From Siniperca chuatsi (lineage: Eukaryota > Chordata > Actinopteri > Centrarchiformes > Sinipercidae), in contig NC_058046.1 in assembly GCF_020085105.1 (NCBI RefSeq), positions 19,390,175 through 19,454,174 of the forward strand: a DNA stretch of 64,000 bases, in the 5' to 3' direction. The position numbers and the translations under genes were made by a program. Below the pieces are notes generated by a model. The model worked only from the letters and a program-made list of their open reading frames with translations, ran no database searches and had not been told where the DNA came from. Below are positions 36,967 through 51,500 of this stretch, piece after piece. Each line of letters starts with the position of its first letter. The stretch's first letter is position 1.

Positions 36967-39900
36967 GTTAGTATTATCTCGCCCATGCCGAGGTCACGTA
37001 TTTCTGTAAACTTCCTTGTCCCTTTGCTGCTGGTAAACTAGGAAACTAGACGCAAGGTGAAAGTTGTTCAGGTAGTGTAGACGTTACTTGAGGTGTTAGT
37101 TTAGCTAGCTAGCTAGCTAGCTAGCTAACCAGCCCTTCTCTTGGTCCTGACCACCGGTTCGGGCCTCACTGCTAACGTTACTTAGCAACTAATCACGTCT
37201 ATTCTTATCGTGATAACAATGGGATTCATTTACGCCGGGGAGGTGACAGTACAGTCAACCGACTGCTTATTACAACAACATTATACGGCAAGCTATCTTT
37301 TCAGGTGATCTAATCTTTAACAATTTGTTATGCTGACTCTCAACTTGTAGCAGCAGTGTGCCCTACTGGAGCTCCGGTGACATTGCGGAGACTTTTGGAC
37401 TTACGGAATTTGCTTCAGTCGGTATGCTTACGTCAGTGGTCGGTCAGTGGGTTATTTGGATGTTTGAACCTGTGGATGTACTTACCGGTTTAACTCATCA
37501 TAAACGGGATATTGTCTCAGCAGAAATGTAGAATTAGCTAGTAGGGTAAGTTAGCCCACATGGTATTTTTTACACGCTTCACTCTTACCAGATGTGCCAC
37601 CTCATCTACAGCTCTCAATCCGTTAACGTTAGCTACTGATGGAGGTGACAAGGCGAGCTACGTGAACAGGACAATTCGTTAATCAGACCTCAGGATAACT
37701 TGTTTGACTGCACAGGCACACCGTGTAGCATGTCAGTGAAGCAGCTGTGCGATAGTGGAGTCTTTAGACATAGTTTTTCGGTTTTTAAGGTGTGACTTAA
37801 GCATTTATGATTAAGCCTTTCTGTTGTCTGTTTTAGACAAAAGGCAGTTTAACTTTGTTTGGACTAACTGACATGACTAAAGCTTTGATGGGTTGCAGAC
37901 TTAAGAATTGCAAAGGCAATACCACAAACTTTGACATTCCTTTATTTCTGTCTCTACTAGTCTTTGAACTTCTCAATACAGAATTTAAGCTCAAGATATG
38001 GAGAGAGTGGCTTAGATTTGTGTGGAAGTCAGCAAATTTTACAAGTTGTTAACTTTACAGAAATATTAACTGTTTTCATACTTGCATAATACTAGTTGAT
38101 GTCAGCTCACTCCAGTGGAAACCATTATGTATGATTTTACAGTAACACATGTAACACCCTAGCTGTTCTAGTTGAAGAGGCTCTATTAGTTCTGGAAAGT
38201 CTGGTTTTTACATTGGGGCTGCAGTGGAAACCTTGACTTCCCCACCATATATTTTATTATTACAGGTCTCAGTTATGTCTGGGCACAATTGTAAGTGCCA
38301 GAATCTGTGTGGGACATGGCAGTGTTAAAATATATATATATATATATATATATATACTGGCTGTAAGGTAGGTTTAATGTCCATCTGTAGACAATGAGAA
38401 AACAGGTGAATCTGTACATACATTGAGGACGCAGCATGCTTCTGGCTCTTATTCTGTGCTTATGTCCTGATAGTGCTTTTCTACGCCTTCCTCTGTCAGT
38501 GCTAGCAGGGGGTTACATAATCATCACAGCAGATGTTTCCTCAAAAAGGAAGAACCAGAGCTCCACTTGGCCTTGTGTTGACAAAAACAAATGTGTAGGA
38601 GTGTGGGTTACGTCAGTGAATACACATTTATGAATACGTAAAGGCGGGCTTCCTTTTTTTTGGGGGGGGGGGTGTAAACTAGTTGTGAGTTTACTGTATC
38701 GGGATTACGAATCTCATAAACAATGTCCTGCTTGCTCCCTGTGTGAAGCAGAAAGTGAGAGGGATACCTCAGGAGCTAGGGCTGTAGATTTAGACCAATC
38801 AGTCACAGCTGGACTTGCTGTAAAAATATTACGAGGAAACTTGTTTGTACTTGGTTCAGTATTTTTGATTTCAATGGCTAATAGCCTACTGAAAAACAAT
38901 GTGGAATGAAAGCCTACTTGCTTGTGTAACCAGTGGCACCCTCCCATCGTTTAATAAATACTTGGGAGTCTGAAATGGATGGAGAGTTTCGACTGTTATT
39001 AAGAAATATGCAAGCCTATTCAGCTAACGTCAGTAAGTGGTTTTGCACTCCTGTAGTCAGCAAGATATACTCAACTAAAGCATGTAGGGTGTCAGTACTG
39101 TACCCGGGACAGTCAGCTAGTTAACTATATAGCAGTGTTATGAAGATATTAATCTGCAGATTGATTTTGTTTTACTCTGTATGAAGTTTGCATGATTTTG
39201 ATGATGGAGTGAAATCTTTACAAAGTGTCCATTGCTTGGACAGACTCTGAGCACGTAAACTTCTGTCATTACCAGCACAGTAGCTGATTATGTCTATGCT
39301 GTCATTGTGAGAAGTAGAGTAAATCTCTGTTCTGCTTTACAGGCTGCCATCTACCCGTTTCTGTTTGGTTGTTTACATCAGGAAAAAAAAATGAAACCAG
39401 ACTAAATGGGATTTGTGTATAGCCTAGTACTGAATGAGTTTAATCTATTCAAGAATTTTACTGTTTTAATAATACATCTGCATATTAATTCCCTTTTAAA
39501 TTTTTGCAAAACATTGGTATTTGACTTTCTTCCTAGCTACAGATTAGAGTGAGAGTCAGTGGCAAAAGATTAACATTACTGCAGTGGGAAAGTCTCCAGA
39601 CTAAGTGGATAATTTTCAGCTGACTGCTTCAGCTCACCATTCAGAGCTGAAACATCCCATTAATGCTCACAAGACAGTTGTAGTAAAGCCTGGTGGTATA
39701 CTAAGACATCATAATGCATATGATTTTCAGAAACACTAATATTCCACAGGTTTATGGATCAATCAGACTAGATATTGATAAAATTGGTGACCCTTTTTTT
39801 TGTTTTGTTTTTGTGCAAAATGGATTACTAAGACAGCGTGTCTTTTTTGTTTTGTTGTTGTTTTGGTGAACCTACATACTGTAGCTCTTAGGCCCTTTAA

Positions 39901-41604
39901 GGAATGAAAGGTATGTTTGTGTGACTTGTTTGAGCTTGACTTCGCAGGATGGTTGAATTGATATTTTATAGGTTTATTTCACTGTAAAGGAATTTTAAAG
40001 GATTTAAGAATTGCCATAACTTCCAAACAAGCACCCTCTTAGAACATTCAGAACATTTTTATTACTTTGCCCGAGGATCCTGCAGGCATTTTCAGTAAAT
40101 CATTGTGCTAATGACAGAAAATAGTGAAGCCATTTTCCTTAACATGATCCAAACCTGTGCTTAAATGGTCTGTGGTAATAGTCAGGATGAGCAAAAGCAC
40201 TGCTTTGATGGAATGGCATGCCTTGTATAACAGAAAATTATTCAGTTAACAATTATAGTCACTCACACAAAAAATAAGCCCGCTGTTCTCACCTGTAAGG
40301 TGCTAAAGCAAATTCCAGTACAATTACAGAATTTACACAAATGCTGAACTCTAAATCTATCCAAAAGAGATGCTGTTCTCTAACAGGCAGGTGGACAGCA
40401 CATGGAATCCAATAACAAAATTCAATAATATTGAAAATCCTTTGGTAACAATTGTATGCATATTATCCTAACATTTTATTTCTTTTCTAATCGCATATGT
40501 TTTTTTTTAACCAAATGTAAGGTTGTAATATGGCTTCATGACAGAGGCATGTTTATACACATACGCTTTCCATTAGTTGTTGGGTCATGTTGTTGACAAA
40601 GCAGCTCATCCTTGCTTTTGGTTGCTTGAGTGTAGTTTTACCTTTTTTCAAAGGTTGTCAGTATTTTGTCAGTAGTTTTATTCTTGTTCGATTTAATTTT
40701 TCAAGGCAATATGTGTATAAAAGCCAATCGGGATGCCACACTCAGTCCTATTGTCAAACTACTAACAACAGGGGGACCATGTTTAAATAGTACATTCGGC
40801 CAATCGGTTTCTGTGGTGAGGTAATCTGGCAGACAGGATAATCTGCTGCTGCTGCTGGTGGTGGTCTTGTTTGTACAGTAATCCTGTTTTAGAAAAAGCT
40901 GCCAACCAGATTTGCACGGCTTTATATGCCAGAATGATTGAGTGATAGACTGTGTTCATGGTATTATGTGTATTGTGGTGAAGGTCACAGTAGCTGAGAT
41001 GAGCTATTCAGGAGTTCATGATGGCAGTACCATGGACTGCACATCGGCTGGCCTTTGACAGGGTATTTTTAGGACTAACTGTGACGTGGTGTATGCTGAG
41101 GAGCTTGTTGTCATAACAGAAACAGAATGCCTCCATTAACAGAGCACCAAAAACAAAGTCAATGAACATGTCTTAAGGGCATATCTGTACTTACTATTTA
41201 TTAGTTCACTTAGAGTTATGTTGTTGTCAGTGCCACCCACAGCAGAAGGCAGGGTCAGGAAAAGTCAGTTAATAGTACATTTGATTAATTAACTTGATTA
41301 AATAATTAAATTCCTTGTTAATTAGCCAACACTTGTACTTTGAGTGTTTAGTAAAAATATAAATTAAGTAATAATATTTATTTTTTTTCTCTCTCTCTCT
41401 CTCTCTCTCCAAACAGGGTCCTTTTTGTGAGTAGCACTTTTTCTCCCTCCTCCCTTTTCCTAGTTTTTCTTTTTGTTTAATTGATTTTGGTGCGGAGAGA
41501 ACAACTTTGCCATCACAATAACCGCTTGTTTTGATGGTCTGGGGTCAGTCTGTACCCACTGACGGACACAAGCCTTGTGGGTCTATCAGATCCCAGGTGG
41601 AAAC
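36967..41604 (+). other. clip1 leader intron(s)
   Basis: About 4.6 kb separate the leader exon from the ATG exon. It contains (TAGC)n at 37,101-37,127, (TA)n near 38,330-38,355, a G-run near 38,662, and a (CT)n run at 41,389-41,409 just before a possible acceptor (AAACAG at 41,416). I see no protein-coding exon or recognised transposon. Confidence 0.5.
37101..37127. repeat. (TAGC)n microsatellite
   Basis: TAGC is repeated about seven times just downstream of the clip1 leader exon. The array is its own reverse complement in phase, so it can form hairpins. Confidence 0.9.
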
Positions 41605-44600
41605 ATGAGCACAGCCAAGCCCAGTGGGATCAAAGTGCCCAGCAAGATAGCTAAGCCATCTGGGACAGCAGCCCCCAAGACCAACACCAGCACAGGTAAG
41701 AATCTTCCCATGTGCAGCTTCTTCAATTTGTGGTGAACATTTGGCAGCGCTATGTTTGCCCTTGAATGTTCTGTAACCAGGGGTTGTTTGGTTGATACTT
41801 GTGTGGCTGGGACCAAGTTGATTTTATTTCCCATTCCAATTGAGCCCAGTTTATAACTCATCTTGTAGCACCTTATAGCTAAACAGAGTTTTCTACAGGC
41901 TCATGCAGTAGTCTTTTGGCTAGTACAGTAGCGTCAGCCAGAACAGCTAAACGAGGTCGTCAATTTCATTGGATGGATAGAACTAATAAAATGGTCTAGA
42001 AAATTTTAGATAAAATATGAGACACGCTAACCAGCTATTTTATCTCACCTCCCAAGGGACATACAGCAGGAGACCCACCTTGGTATTTTTACTGAATACA
42101 CTTAGCCAGTTTTTTAGGTTGTATTAAATCAAAACTGATGTGAGAGCATAGTAAACATCATAATAAACAATGAGGTTGGAAACCTCTTGTGTTCTTTATG
42201 CTGAGTTAAACATGTTACTGCTAGGAGAAAAAGAAGTCACGTCTAAAGGAGACTGTGGATCTAACAAACCAAGGTTAATTGACTGGGCTTTTCAGACACT
42301 TGCTTAAATCACTCGTGTATACTTGTGCATTCATCTGACAAAATAAATTACATGACAAATAGACAAAGACTATATTGTTCGATCATATATATTGTAATTG
42401 TCGCAGAGAGAATCATAGATAGTAATTCATCTTTATCTTATTGAGTCAAATGGCTGTTTGGTGTTTTACTACAACACAATTCTATAAATTAAACAAAATA
42501 TGATCTCAGTTATTCTACAGGCCTATATTGACTTGGGAGCAATGAAAAGAGAGAGTAGTGTTACATTATCCTCCTCAAAGAATGCTAGGGAAACTCTATG
42601 AAGCATGTTTTTTTGTATTAACTAGCTTAGGTTTGCAGTATGGGGCTCACAGTCTCATGTGTGAGGCAAGTGACTATTTTGTGCAGTACATTGGGGGTGG
42701 CATTAAGGAAATCTAGGCATCACAGCTTTTACACCATTATCTTATGTGTATTTATAATCATAAGTAATGAGAATAGTGTTAAAGCCAGCTTTTCGAACAT
42801 TTAGCCTAGATTTCTCTTGTCACAGCAGTATTATTGCCACTGTAGAATTTTGTTTAAAGACCTTGACAATTGGAAGTCATGTAGAAATGTTGGTTTACAC
42901 TACCCCTTTAAGCTAGTCAGTGGACACATTTAAACAGAGGAAAGATCAAACCTGCATAGCATAATCTGGACATCAAATCACATGATATTGCAATGTTTTG
43001 CACAGCATTTGGGACATTTGTTTTAAGTCAGTTACTCATACTTGGATTTTGAAAAACCTCTATTCTCTTTCTCCCTCATTATTTTTCAGCGGGAGCTAAA
43101 GTTGCTGTGGCCGACAAATCAGCTGCAAGTGCCAGTGGAGGAGATGCCGAGGGTGCTGGGGAGAACTTCCAGATTGGGGAGCGAGTATGGGTGAATGGGA
43201 ATAAGCCAGGCTACATACAGTTTTTGGGAGAGGCACAGTTTGCCCCAGGACAGTGGGCAGGGATTGTTCTAGATGAGCCAATTGGGAAGAATGACGGGTC
43301 AGTGGCAGGGGTGCGCTACTTCCAGTGTGAAGCCCTGCGAGGAATATTTACCCGCCCATCCAAGTTGTCTCGTACAGAAGGGGAGGCTAATGGAACTCAG
43401 ACCGCACCACCCTCCCGCGCTGCATCACCCACTCCTTCAGTCGGTAGCGTAGCCTCGCATACACCCACCACAAAATCAACATTACCCTCAACTACCATGG
43501 CAGCCAAGAAGGCCTCCTCCACTACGCCAGCTACGCCAGCTACACCATCTTCCAACCTTGCACGTACGAACAGTGAATCTGTCTCCAACCTCTCAGAGAC
43601 TGGATCAGTCAAGAAGGGCGAAAGGGAACTGAAGATGGGTGACCGTGTATTGGTAAAGTTTGTTACATTATCTAAAATAACTTTTTAATAACTCTTCCCT
43701 GGATATTTCAGCAAAGTGACAGAACTCTAAAATTCTACCTTTGTGTCTTAGCAACATTAGCATTATTATGATCAATGCTTGTTCAGAGTCACGTGACTCA
43801 GGGAACCCTCCTCTTGGTTGCTTCCACTTCATGTCAACAAACGTCCAGTGGAAGTACTGTTTCTAACACTGTTGAGTGCAGACACCACTTGTGTGCTGTC
43901 CAGTTGGTCTGATTGTATCTTCCTTCCTCCTCAAGCCGGCTGCATGCTTCTTGCTGCAGGCTCCGCAAACGTGCACACACCCGCAAACCTCCACAATTAC
44001 GTAATTGCGGACCCAGTGCAGGCCTTTCAAAATTTTAACCATCAGGGTCTGCGGCCGCGTTAACTGTGTGCCGCTCCTTGTTGATGATTGGCCCATTGGT
44101 CGGTGGGAACCCTGACCCAATCGCTTCCTTTTCTGCCTCCTCCCAAAACACAGATAATCAGATAAGCAAGGTATTTATAAAGACCAGAAGAACATAAAAG
44201 CAACACATCCACCTTCACGTTTTCCTGCTTTCTTCTTCTACAGCAGCCTTCCCGTGTGCTTGTTGTAAACTGGTCCACAGTACCTATTACAGTGTCGGAG
44301 ATCAATGGCAATTACCGCATGGACGAGAGCTCGGCTTGCACGAGTATGTATACATAAATTGGAGGAGATCGTGCGCGGGCTGCTGCACAGAGCATGCTGG
44401 AGATTCCCTTTTTTTTCTCCTTTTCTTTAGCCAGGAGGCTGTATAGCACATGTAAATAAATGTGCTCACCACTACCAAATTTAGTATCATGTAAAACTTG
44501 CAGCTGTGCGTTCAAATAATTGATAGGAAAAAAATCTGTTCAGTTTCACATGTTGACAGTTTGGCGTCATTCTGGTTTAAGCTGGTACATGTTGGTTTCT

Positions 44601-47600
44601 GTTGCTTTGATGGAATTATCTCACTCAGGGTTTATTACCAGGCAAAGCTGATTACTCTTTCGGCCTCTCTTATCTGTTGAGGAGATTAAATATTGGCTGA
44701 TGTTTAGTGTTTTCTTCTCAGGTTGGTGGTACAAAGGCAGGAGTGGTACGTTTCCTTGGAGAAACAGATTTTGCCAAAGGCGAGTGGTGTGGTGTGGAAT
44801 TGGATGAGCCCTTAGGAAAGAATGACGGGGCAGTGGCAGGCACAAGGTACAAAAGCCACTGGACCTGTACATAACTAATACTAACTAATAAAAGTTGTTA
44901 TACTATATTACTACTAAATCATATACTATGACTTCAGTTATCATGAATGTATTCCATTATCTGTCCCCAGATATTTTCAGTGCCAACCCAAGTATGGCTT
45001 ATTTGCTCCAGTGCACAAAGTCACACGCATTGGCTTCCCTTCAACCACGCCAGCCAAAGCAAAAACAACAGTTCGGAAAGTAGTGGCCACACCATCAGGA
45101 CTAAAGCGAAGCCCTAGTGCCTCCTCCATCAGTACCATGAGCTCTGTGGCATCCTCTGTCAGCGCCAAGCCCAGCCGCACAGGCCTGGTGAGACATGGAC
45201 ACGCTCGGTTTCAACAATTTTAGAAAGTTGTTCTCATCTTTTTTTTTTTTATGCTGTGCTTACTCATCAATCTGACCATGCTTGTATTCTGTCTCTCCAT
45301 AGCTAACAGAGACATCATCACGGTATAATCGTAAGATTTCAGGCACCACAGCCCTACAGGAGGCGCTGAAGGAGAAGCAGCAGCATATTGAGCAGCTGAT
45401 GGCTGAGAGGGACATGGAGAGAGCTGAGGTTGCCAAGGCTACTGGCCATGTTGGAGAGATGGAGCAAGAAATGAGACTGCTCAGGGATGATCAGGAGCAG
45501 GTCAGGTCACCCAGTGGTTTAGTAATAACACTCTGCATGAACCTCCTGTTGATCCTAAATTAGATTTAGAGTCTCTCTTAATTGCCTTGTCTTCCATATT
45601 GATTTTTTTGTCCAATGTCTATGTCTGTTGAAGATGGAGGCTAAGATGGACCAGTTACGTGCCTTGGTAGAAGCTGCAGACAAAGACAAAGTCGAGCTGC
45701 TGAATCAGCTGGAGGAGGAGCGTAGGTAAGGATTCATAGAGGTAGGACACACTGTCACCCATGACAGTATGTCGGTATATATTGTTTTAATTTTATGGGG
45801 TCAGTTTGTTGAGACAAAAAATGAGAAAGTGGCAGCTAAGATCATAATGGTGTTATACTATTACAGTCTTATAAAGTCATGAGGAAAGATTTGTGCCTGA
45901 GTTGGCTTAACCTTGCTCTTGATCATTGTAGTTAATGGTCTTTAGTTTCCCAGTTATGTTGAAACAACAAAAAAAAGCTCCAGCAAGATTATTTTTTTCT
46001 CATGAATAGGAAGGTGGAGGACCTTCAGTTCCGTGTAGAGGAAGCTTGCATTACCAAAGGAGACCTGGAGGTAAATGCACAACACAGATCCACACTATTG
46101 CAACTAACAAATTTTATCAATGCAATAATATTAAATCAGACTGCAAATCAGACATTTCTATTTTTATTAAATAAAAAAGAGACAGGGATGTTTAACTTGA
46201 CATTTGTCCCACTGATTTAAAATCTACAGTTTAATATTAATTCACAAGCAGCAGGTGCTCTATAATCATATGCATAACTGTAAAGTGATTACATTTTTTG
46301 TTTACATCAGTCCTTGAGTACAGAGCCCGGGATAGGACATGGACTTTTTTTTTTTTAATAAAGCTTTATAAACATTTTTTTGCATGGACAGTTTGATAAT
46401 GGCTTAATCTTGCATTAGATGATGCGCTGTCACATGCACCCAATGGTGCAGGAAGTCTCTGGTTTTGATGACAAGGCCAGGCTATGCCCAAAACAGAAAT
46501 AAGTACATACCCAGGCCTGCTATCCATGGCATATTAAAATTGAACTCTTGTTAAAAGAACTCTTCACCAGAAAATGTTATTATGGAGAGATGAATAATTT
46601 GATGAATAATTGTATTTTCCTAGTTAATTATCAAAGCTAGGGGGATTGTTATGAAAGAGAATGCATTTTGCTTTTTCCTTCACATAACATTTTACAGTAA
46701 TTTATTACAGTAGGCTCTGATTACTCATTGTCTTTTTCTCAAGTGAGTCATGTTCTAATCCCAAGTTATGATAATCAGAGTATTGGGGCCCAGTGGTATC
46801 TGTGTTCATATCTGATCAAAGGATTTGTTATTTATTCCACAGTGCTACACAGGGGACCATCTCAATTACCCTGAAGGCAGCCGAGCTCAAAATAGATGTT
46901 TAAAATATGGGCTACAGGGTTAGAATACCAGTTTATCTTCTTTTCAATGTGTATACTAACAGTTTATTACTTACTCACAGCTGTGGATATATTAAAAACT
47001 TGCATGCAGCTTGAAATACACCAACAAAAAACTCAAAAATGGCCAAACTCAAAAATGCTTTGTTGACTTCAAGCTGTTGAAGGTGTACTAATGTTGTGCT
47101 GTAACCCTCAGTGCCTCCCTGTACAGTGATCTGATGTTATTGCTTCTTCTTCCTTCTCGTCCTCGTCTTTCATGTTGGTCCAGTGCTCAGCATGGAACCA
47201 CTGGAGATGCTCCCTTGTCATTCCACTGCCCAGTCACATACCTGAATTCAGTTTGTCCACGGCAACTAAAGGGGAATAACACTCAGCCTAAGAATTCAAA
47301 TGTAATTTTTATACAAAGATAGATGTGCCAGGCTACATTATACTTTATACCTACCTCCACCAACAGTGGGTGCATAAAGTGTCTTTAGTATAATTTTGAT
47401 GTACCCAGAAAATGTGCAGTGAGCCCTAAAATGTATTTGTTATAGGTTCATAATCACATCCTTCTCACCTCATTCGTTACCTTTGAATGTGGTATATCAG
47501 TTAGTTTGTTAGACATGGCAGTTCATTTTGTCAGATTGTGTCCATGGAAGACTTAATATTGTATGACCTGGGATAGACCGCTGGGATGATATTTAAAAGT

Positions 47601-48496
47601 GGTGCTGTTCCCCTTTTTAAAATGAAACCTAAAGTTAACATGCACTGGGTAACATGTAGGACTAGAAGCACAAAATTGTACCAGGAAATACTTCAGTAAT
47701 TTGCCATAAAACCCTTATTTATAGCACAAAATACCAAGTCAAATGGAAATATTTTCTGTTTCTTGAGCCCGACATGCTTTTGTGTTAATGATTGATTTCT
47801 GTTAAGTTGGTCACAAATCCTGCACATGGTGGTCTGATAACTGGTGGTTTCTTATTAATACTTACAATATACAGTGTGGACAATGGCCTTATAACTAAAG
47901 AGAGAAAGCAGTGTGGGTATCAATAATGCTACAGGCTTTGAGTTTACCATTATAAAATCAAGATGTAGATATGGGTTTAGCTGAAAATACAATAAATTCA
48001 GAAAAATGTCTTTATAGCAACTTTCTGTTAAATAAATATGACAATTCTACAACATTACATATCTTTTGTATGATATAATGCATTAACCTCATGTTACATA
48101 ATGAAGTATAGAGGTCAGGAAACAACCATCACTGCTTTCTCTCCATGATGTGGTGAAGTCATTTTTACTCAATTTACTTGCTGGCTTGACACACATTATC
48201 AAAATTTCTATGTATCATAACAATCAATGTGCTTTTTTCACCAGGTGTCAATTTTGCATGGTTACTTCTAAACTGCCTCCATCAACATACTCATCCTGCA
48301 CATCCATAACACATGCCTCCTTCTTTTGCTGCTTGTCTTGTATTTCCCACCAATCTTCCACAAAATTCCCTGTGTGCAGCTGTTTATGGCACAGCCAGAA
48401 AGTTCTGCATGGGGTGTCTTCCCATTTCCACTTATCCATCACTCCCCACCCCAACCCAATACCCTTCCCCTCATCCCCCAAAAATTCATACACAAC

Positions 48497-48537
<41 letters not shown>

Positions 48538-51500
48538 AGCATTATTATTGTCCAAACCCCTCTATCCTCTCTCCTGTCTCCCTCCCTCTCTGTCTGCGTT
48601 GGGCTGGCATGTGATGGTGGCACTGGTGTGTTCTCTTCCTCTCCCCCTTGTTTACTAACAGACGCAGACCAGACTGGAGCATGCCCACATTAAGGAGCTT
48701 GAACAGAGCCTGCTCTTTGAAAAGACCAAAGCTGAGAAACTCCAAAGAGAGTTAGAAGACACTAGGGTAATGAATTCTGCTCTGCAGTGTACTGCGTTGG
48801 AAAAGAAGGCCTGGGCTGGGGATAGTGGCCAAAGAATTATAAGGTGGCGAGTTGCCGAGCCGTAACTGGAGCTTTGCTTTGTATGGGCTTGTGGTGAATG
48901 AAAAAAATTAATACTCCTGCTTTTCAACAAACAAATAAAATGATAAACATTTTATATATATATATATATATATATGTTTATTTAAATGCTCAAATAAGTC
49001 CATCCTGCTTAAAGTTTGATTTGCAAATTCAGCGTCCTAATTTGTGACATTAGCTACAGATTCATTTTGTAACCATTTTTGAAATATTAACTTCCCTCAC
49101 ATTTAAATTGATCCACTCAAAACGTCTTACTTATTATTACGTACTATTTTCCAATAAGTTACCCAACCTTAATTCACTCTTGCTTTAGTAGTATCACTGC
49201 TTAACCAGACAGACAAACTTCTCCCTGTCTCAGCTAATCATTTTCTCAGTTATCCTATGTTCTACTTCCCCAGTCCTTCCCAGCATTCATTTGTCCTGCT
49301 TATTTGGTGTCCCTGCATTTTGCTAGTCTAAAATCTGCTCCACCTCTCAGACTATGTATCCTTGTGTTGCCCTAGGGTATAATAGTCATAAGGGGTATCA
49401 TCAGGAAAATTTTTGTTCTATAGTATTGTGAGGATTATGGCCATAGTTTCTACAGGTTTTTTTTTTTTTTTTTTGACAATTATTTTAGCAAGAAAATGTT
49501 GATTTTTATTTATTTATTTATTTATTTATTTTTTTTTTTTGCTGAAATTATTCACCTGTCTTAACCAAGCTATTAAATATTAAGTTGAAGCAAAAAGAGA
49601 TGCATGTTTGAACATTAGAATAAATAATAGATTTGGAACATAATCAGATTAACATAAAAATAATGGAATATGTCAATGCTCCCTGAGGGTTTTTCTTAGT
49701 TCATACCTCTCCTAAATCATGATGTGAATAACAGCATTAATTCAATGATTAAGAGATTTAGTTTAATGGATGGTGGAAAATGTCTACACACTGCTATAGC
49801 TCCATACATGCTTTCAGTTTTCACTTCCATTATTTGGACCATATTCTTTATAGCCACAAGAGGTCAGTATAACACCTTGTTTTTGGGATCAGTGGTTTTT
49901 ATGCCCTCATTAAGCAAGCAAATTGAACAGTTTCTTTGTCAGAAAACATTGAGTTTTACTATTACCTTACCAAGTGCTTTGTTATGTATTATTGCAGTTG
50001 ACAAATCATTCTTTTATTTGTTCTGTAACAGTAAAGTATGATTAAGTCTCTAACACACTTTTGTTAGTACACAGTGGTTCAGTATGTCAGATTGGGACAC
50101 ATTTTTGAATGTAAGATTTCTGCTTTTAAAGGTTGCTACTGTGTCGGAAAGATCCCGTATTATGGAGCTTGAGAGGGACCTTTCACTGCGAACAAGAGAG
50201 GTAGCTGACCTGCAGCTGCGTCTTGGGACCCAGCACGGCTCTGAGGGCTCAAACTCCACTCTTTCTCCCCTTCTGGAAGAGATAAACTCGCTGAGGGATC
50301 AGTTGGCTTCTCAAGAAGCTAAGCAGCAAGAAGAGCTGGTGAAATACAAGGAGAAGTTAGAAGCTCAAGAAAAGACCCACACTGAGGCAGTTGCCCAGCT
50401 TCAGGCTACATTGGTAAGGCTCTCTGGTGAGAACGAGCAAATGCAGATGCGCTTAAGCCAGGCTGAGAAGGAGAATGCTGACAGTATTGAACTCTGGCGT
50501 TCCAAGTTGGAGTCTGCCGCTGCCTCTCACCAGCAGGCCATGGATGAGCTGAAGGTGTCCTTCAGCAAAGGCGCAGGTGCCCAGACAGAAGAACTTATAG
50601 AAACCAAAAGTGCACTAGAGAGGCTGAAGTTAGAGCACAAGTTGGCTCTAGAGGAGGCTGGAGCCAAACATGAAGCTAATGCCACAGTTTGGACTCAGGA
50701 GATGCAGGCACTAAAGGCACAACTGTTGTCTTTGACTGAGGACAAGGAGCGACTGGAGGAGTCACTACGGTTCAGCGTTGAAAAAGCAGAGGAGCAGCAC
50801 CTTGTGGAGATGGAGGATGTTCTTGGAAAGCTTCATGCTGCCGAACTTAGGGTAAAGGAGCTTGAGGAGAAAGAAGCAATGTTGGCACAACAAGCCCAAG
50901 ACAAGGATGGAGAAAACAAAAAGCAGATGGCAGAACTTGTGGCTCTGCGCAGCCAAGTAGCACAAGGTAACCAGGAGCTTGTGACCTTGAAGAGTCAATT
51001 AGAGGTGGTTAAGAGCCAAGGAAACAACCAGGGTGCCAAGGTGGGTTCTTATTCACTTCCTGACCATTTTAATACTCCATTTTCAGTGTTTCTCATGTTT
51101 TCACAGTGGTGTCTTTGGTTTGTTAATATTTTGTTTTGATGTGCATATTTCTTTGCTTTTTGCTTTTGTTCTTTTGTCCACTGTATTTTTTACTTGACAT
51201 GTGCTATAGGTTAGTGAATTGAACTCTCAGTTGGAGGGCCGACAGCAGGAAGTCCTCTCTTTACAGCAGAGTCTGACCACTGTACAGCAGGAAAAAGACA
51301 CCCTGGAACAGGCGCTTGGAGGCCTGGTGAGGCTTATGGCTTAATTTTGGATGTGGATACAGTACCTCTTTTGCATTAGGATTGAAGTCACCGTTTTGTC
51401 TTTCATGTTCAGTGCCCTTTTATGAACAAACTATGTAATTGCGTCACTGTTTCTAAACTACCTTAATTTCTCTACTGCAAAGTATTATCTACAAAGTACT

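Noticed and set aside
43863-44515. Minus-strand frames in clip1 intron 3
   Set aside because: They follow the GC-rich promoter-like or LTR-like block and have no recognisable domain.
48150-48693. Overlapping open frames of 110-154 codons around the CA microsatellite
   Set aside because: Stop-free because of the CA repeat and C-rich flanks; Thr/His homopolymers, no splice fit to clip1, no conserved motif.
49724-50041. 105-codon open frame in the clip1 intron before exon 10
   Set aside because: A/T-rich, hydrophobic by composition, no splice sites in frame and no similarity recognised.
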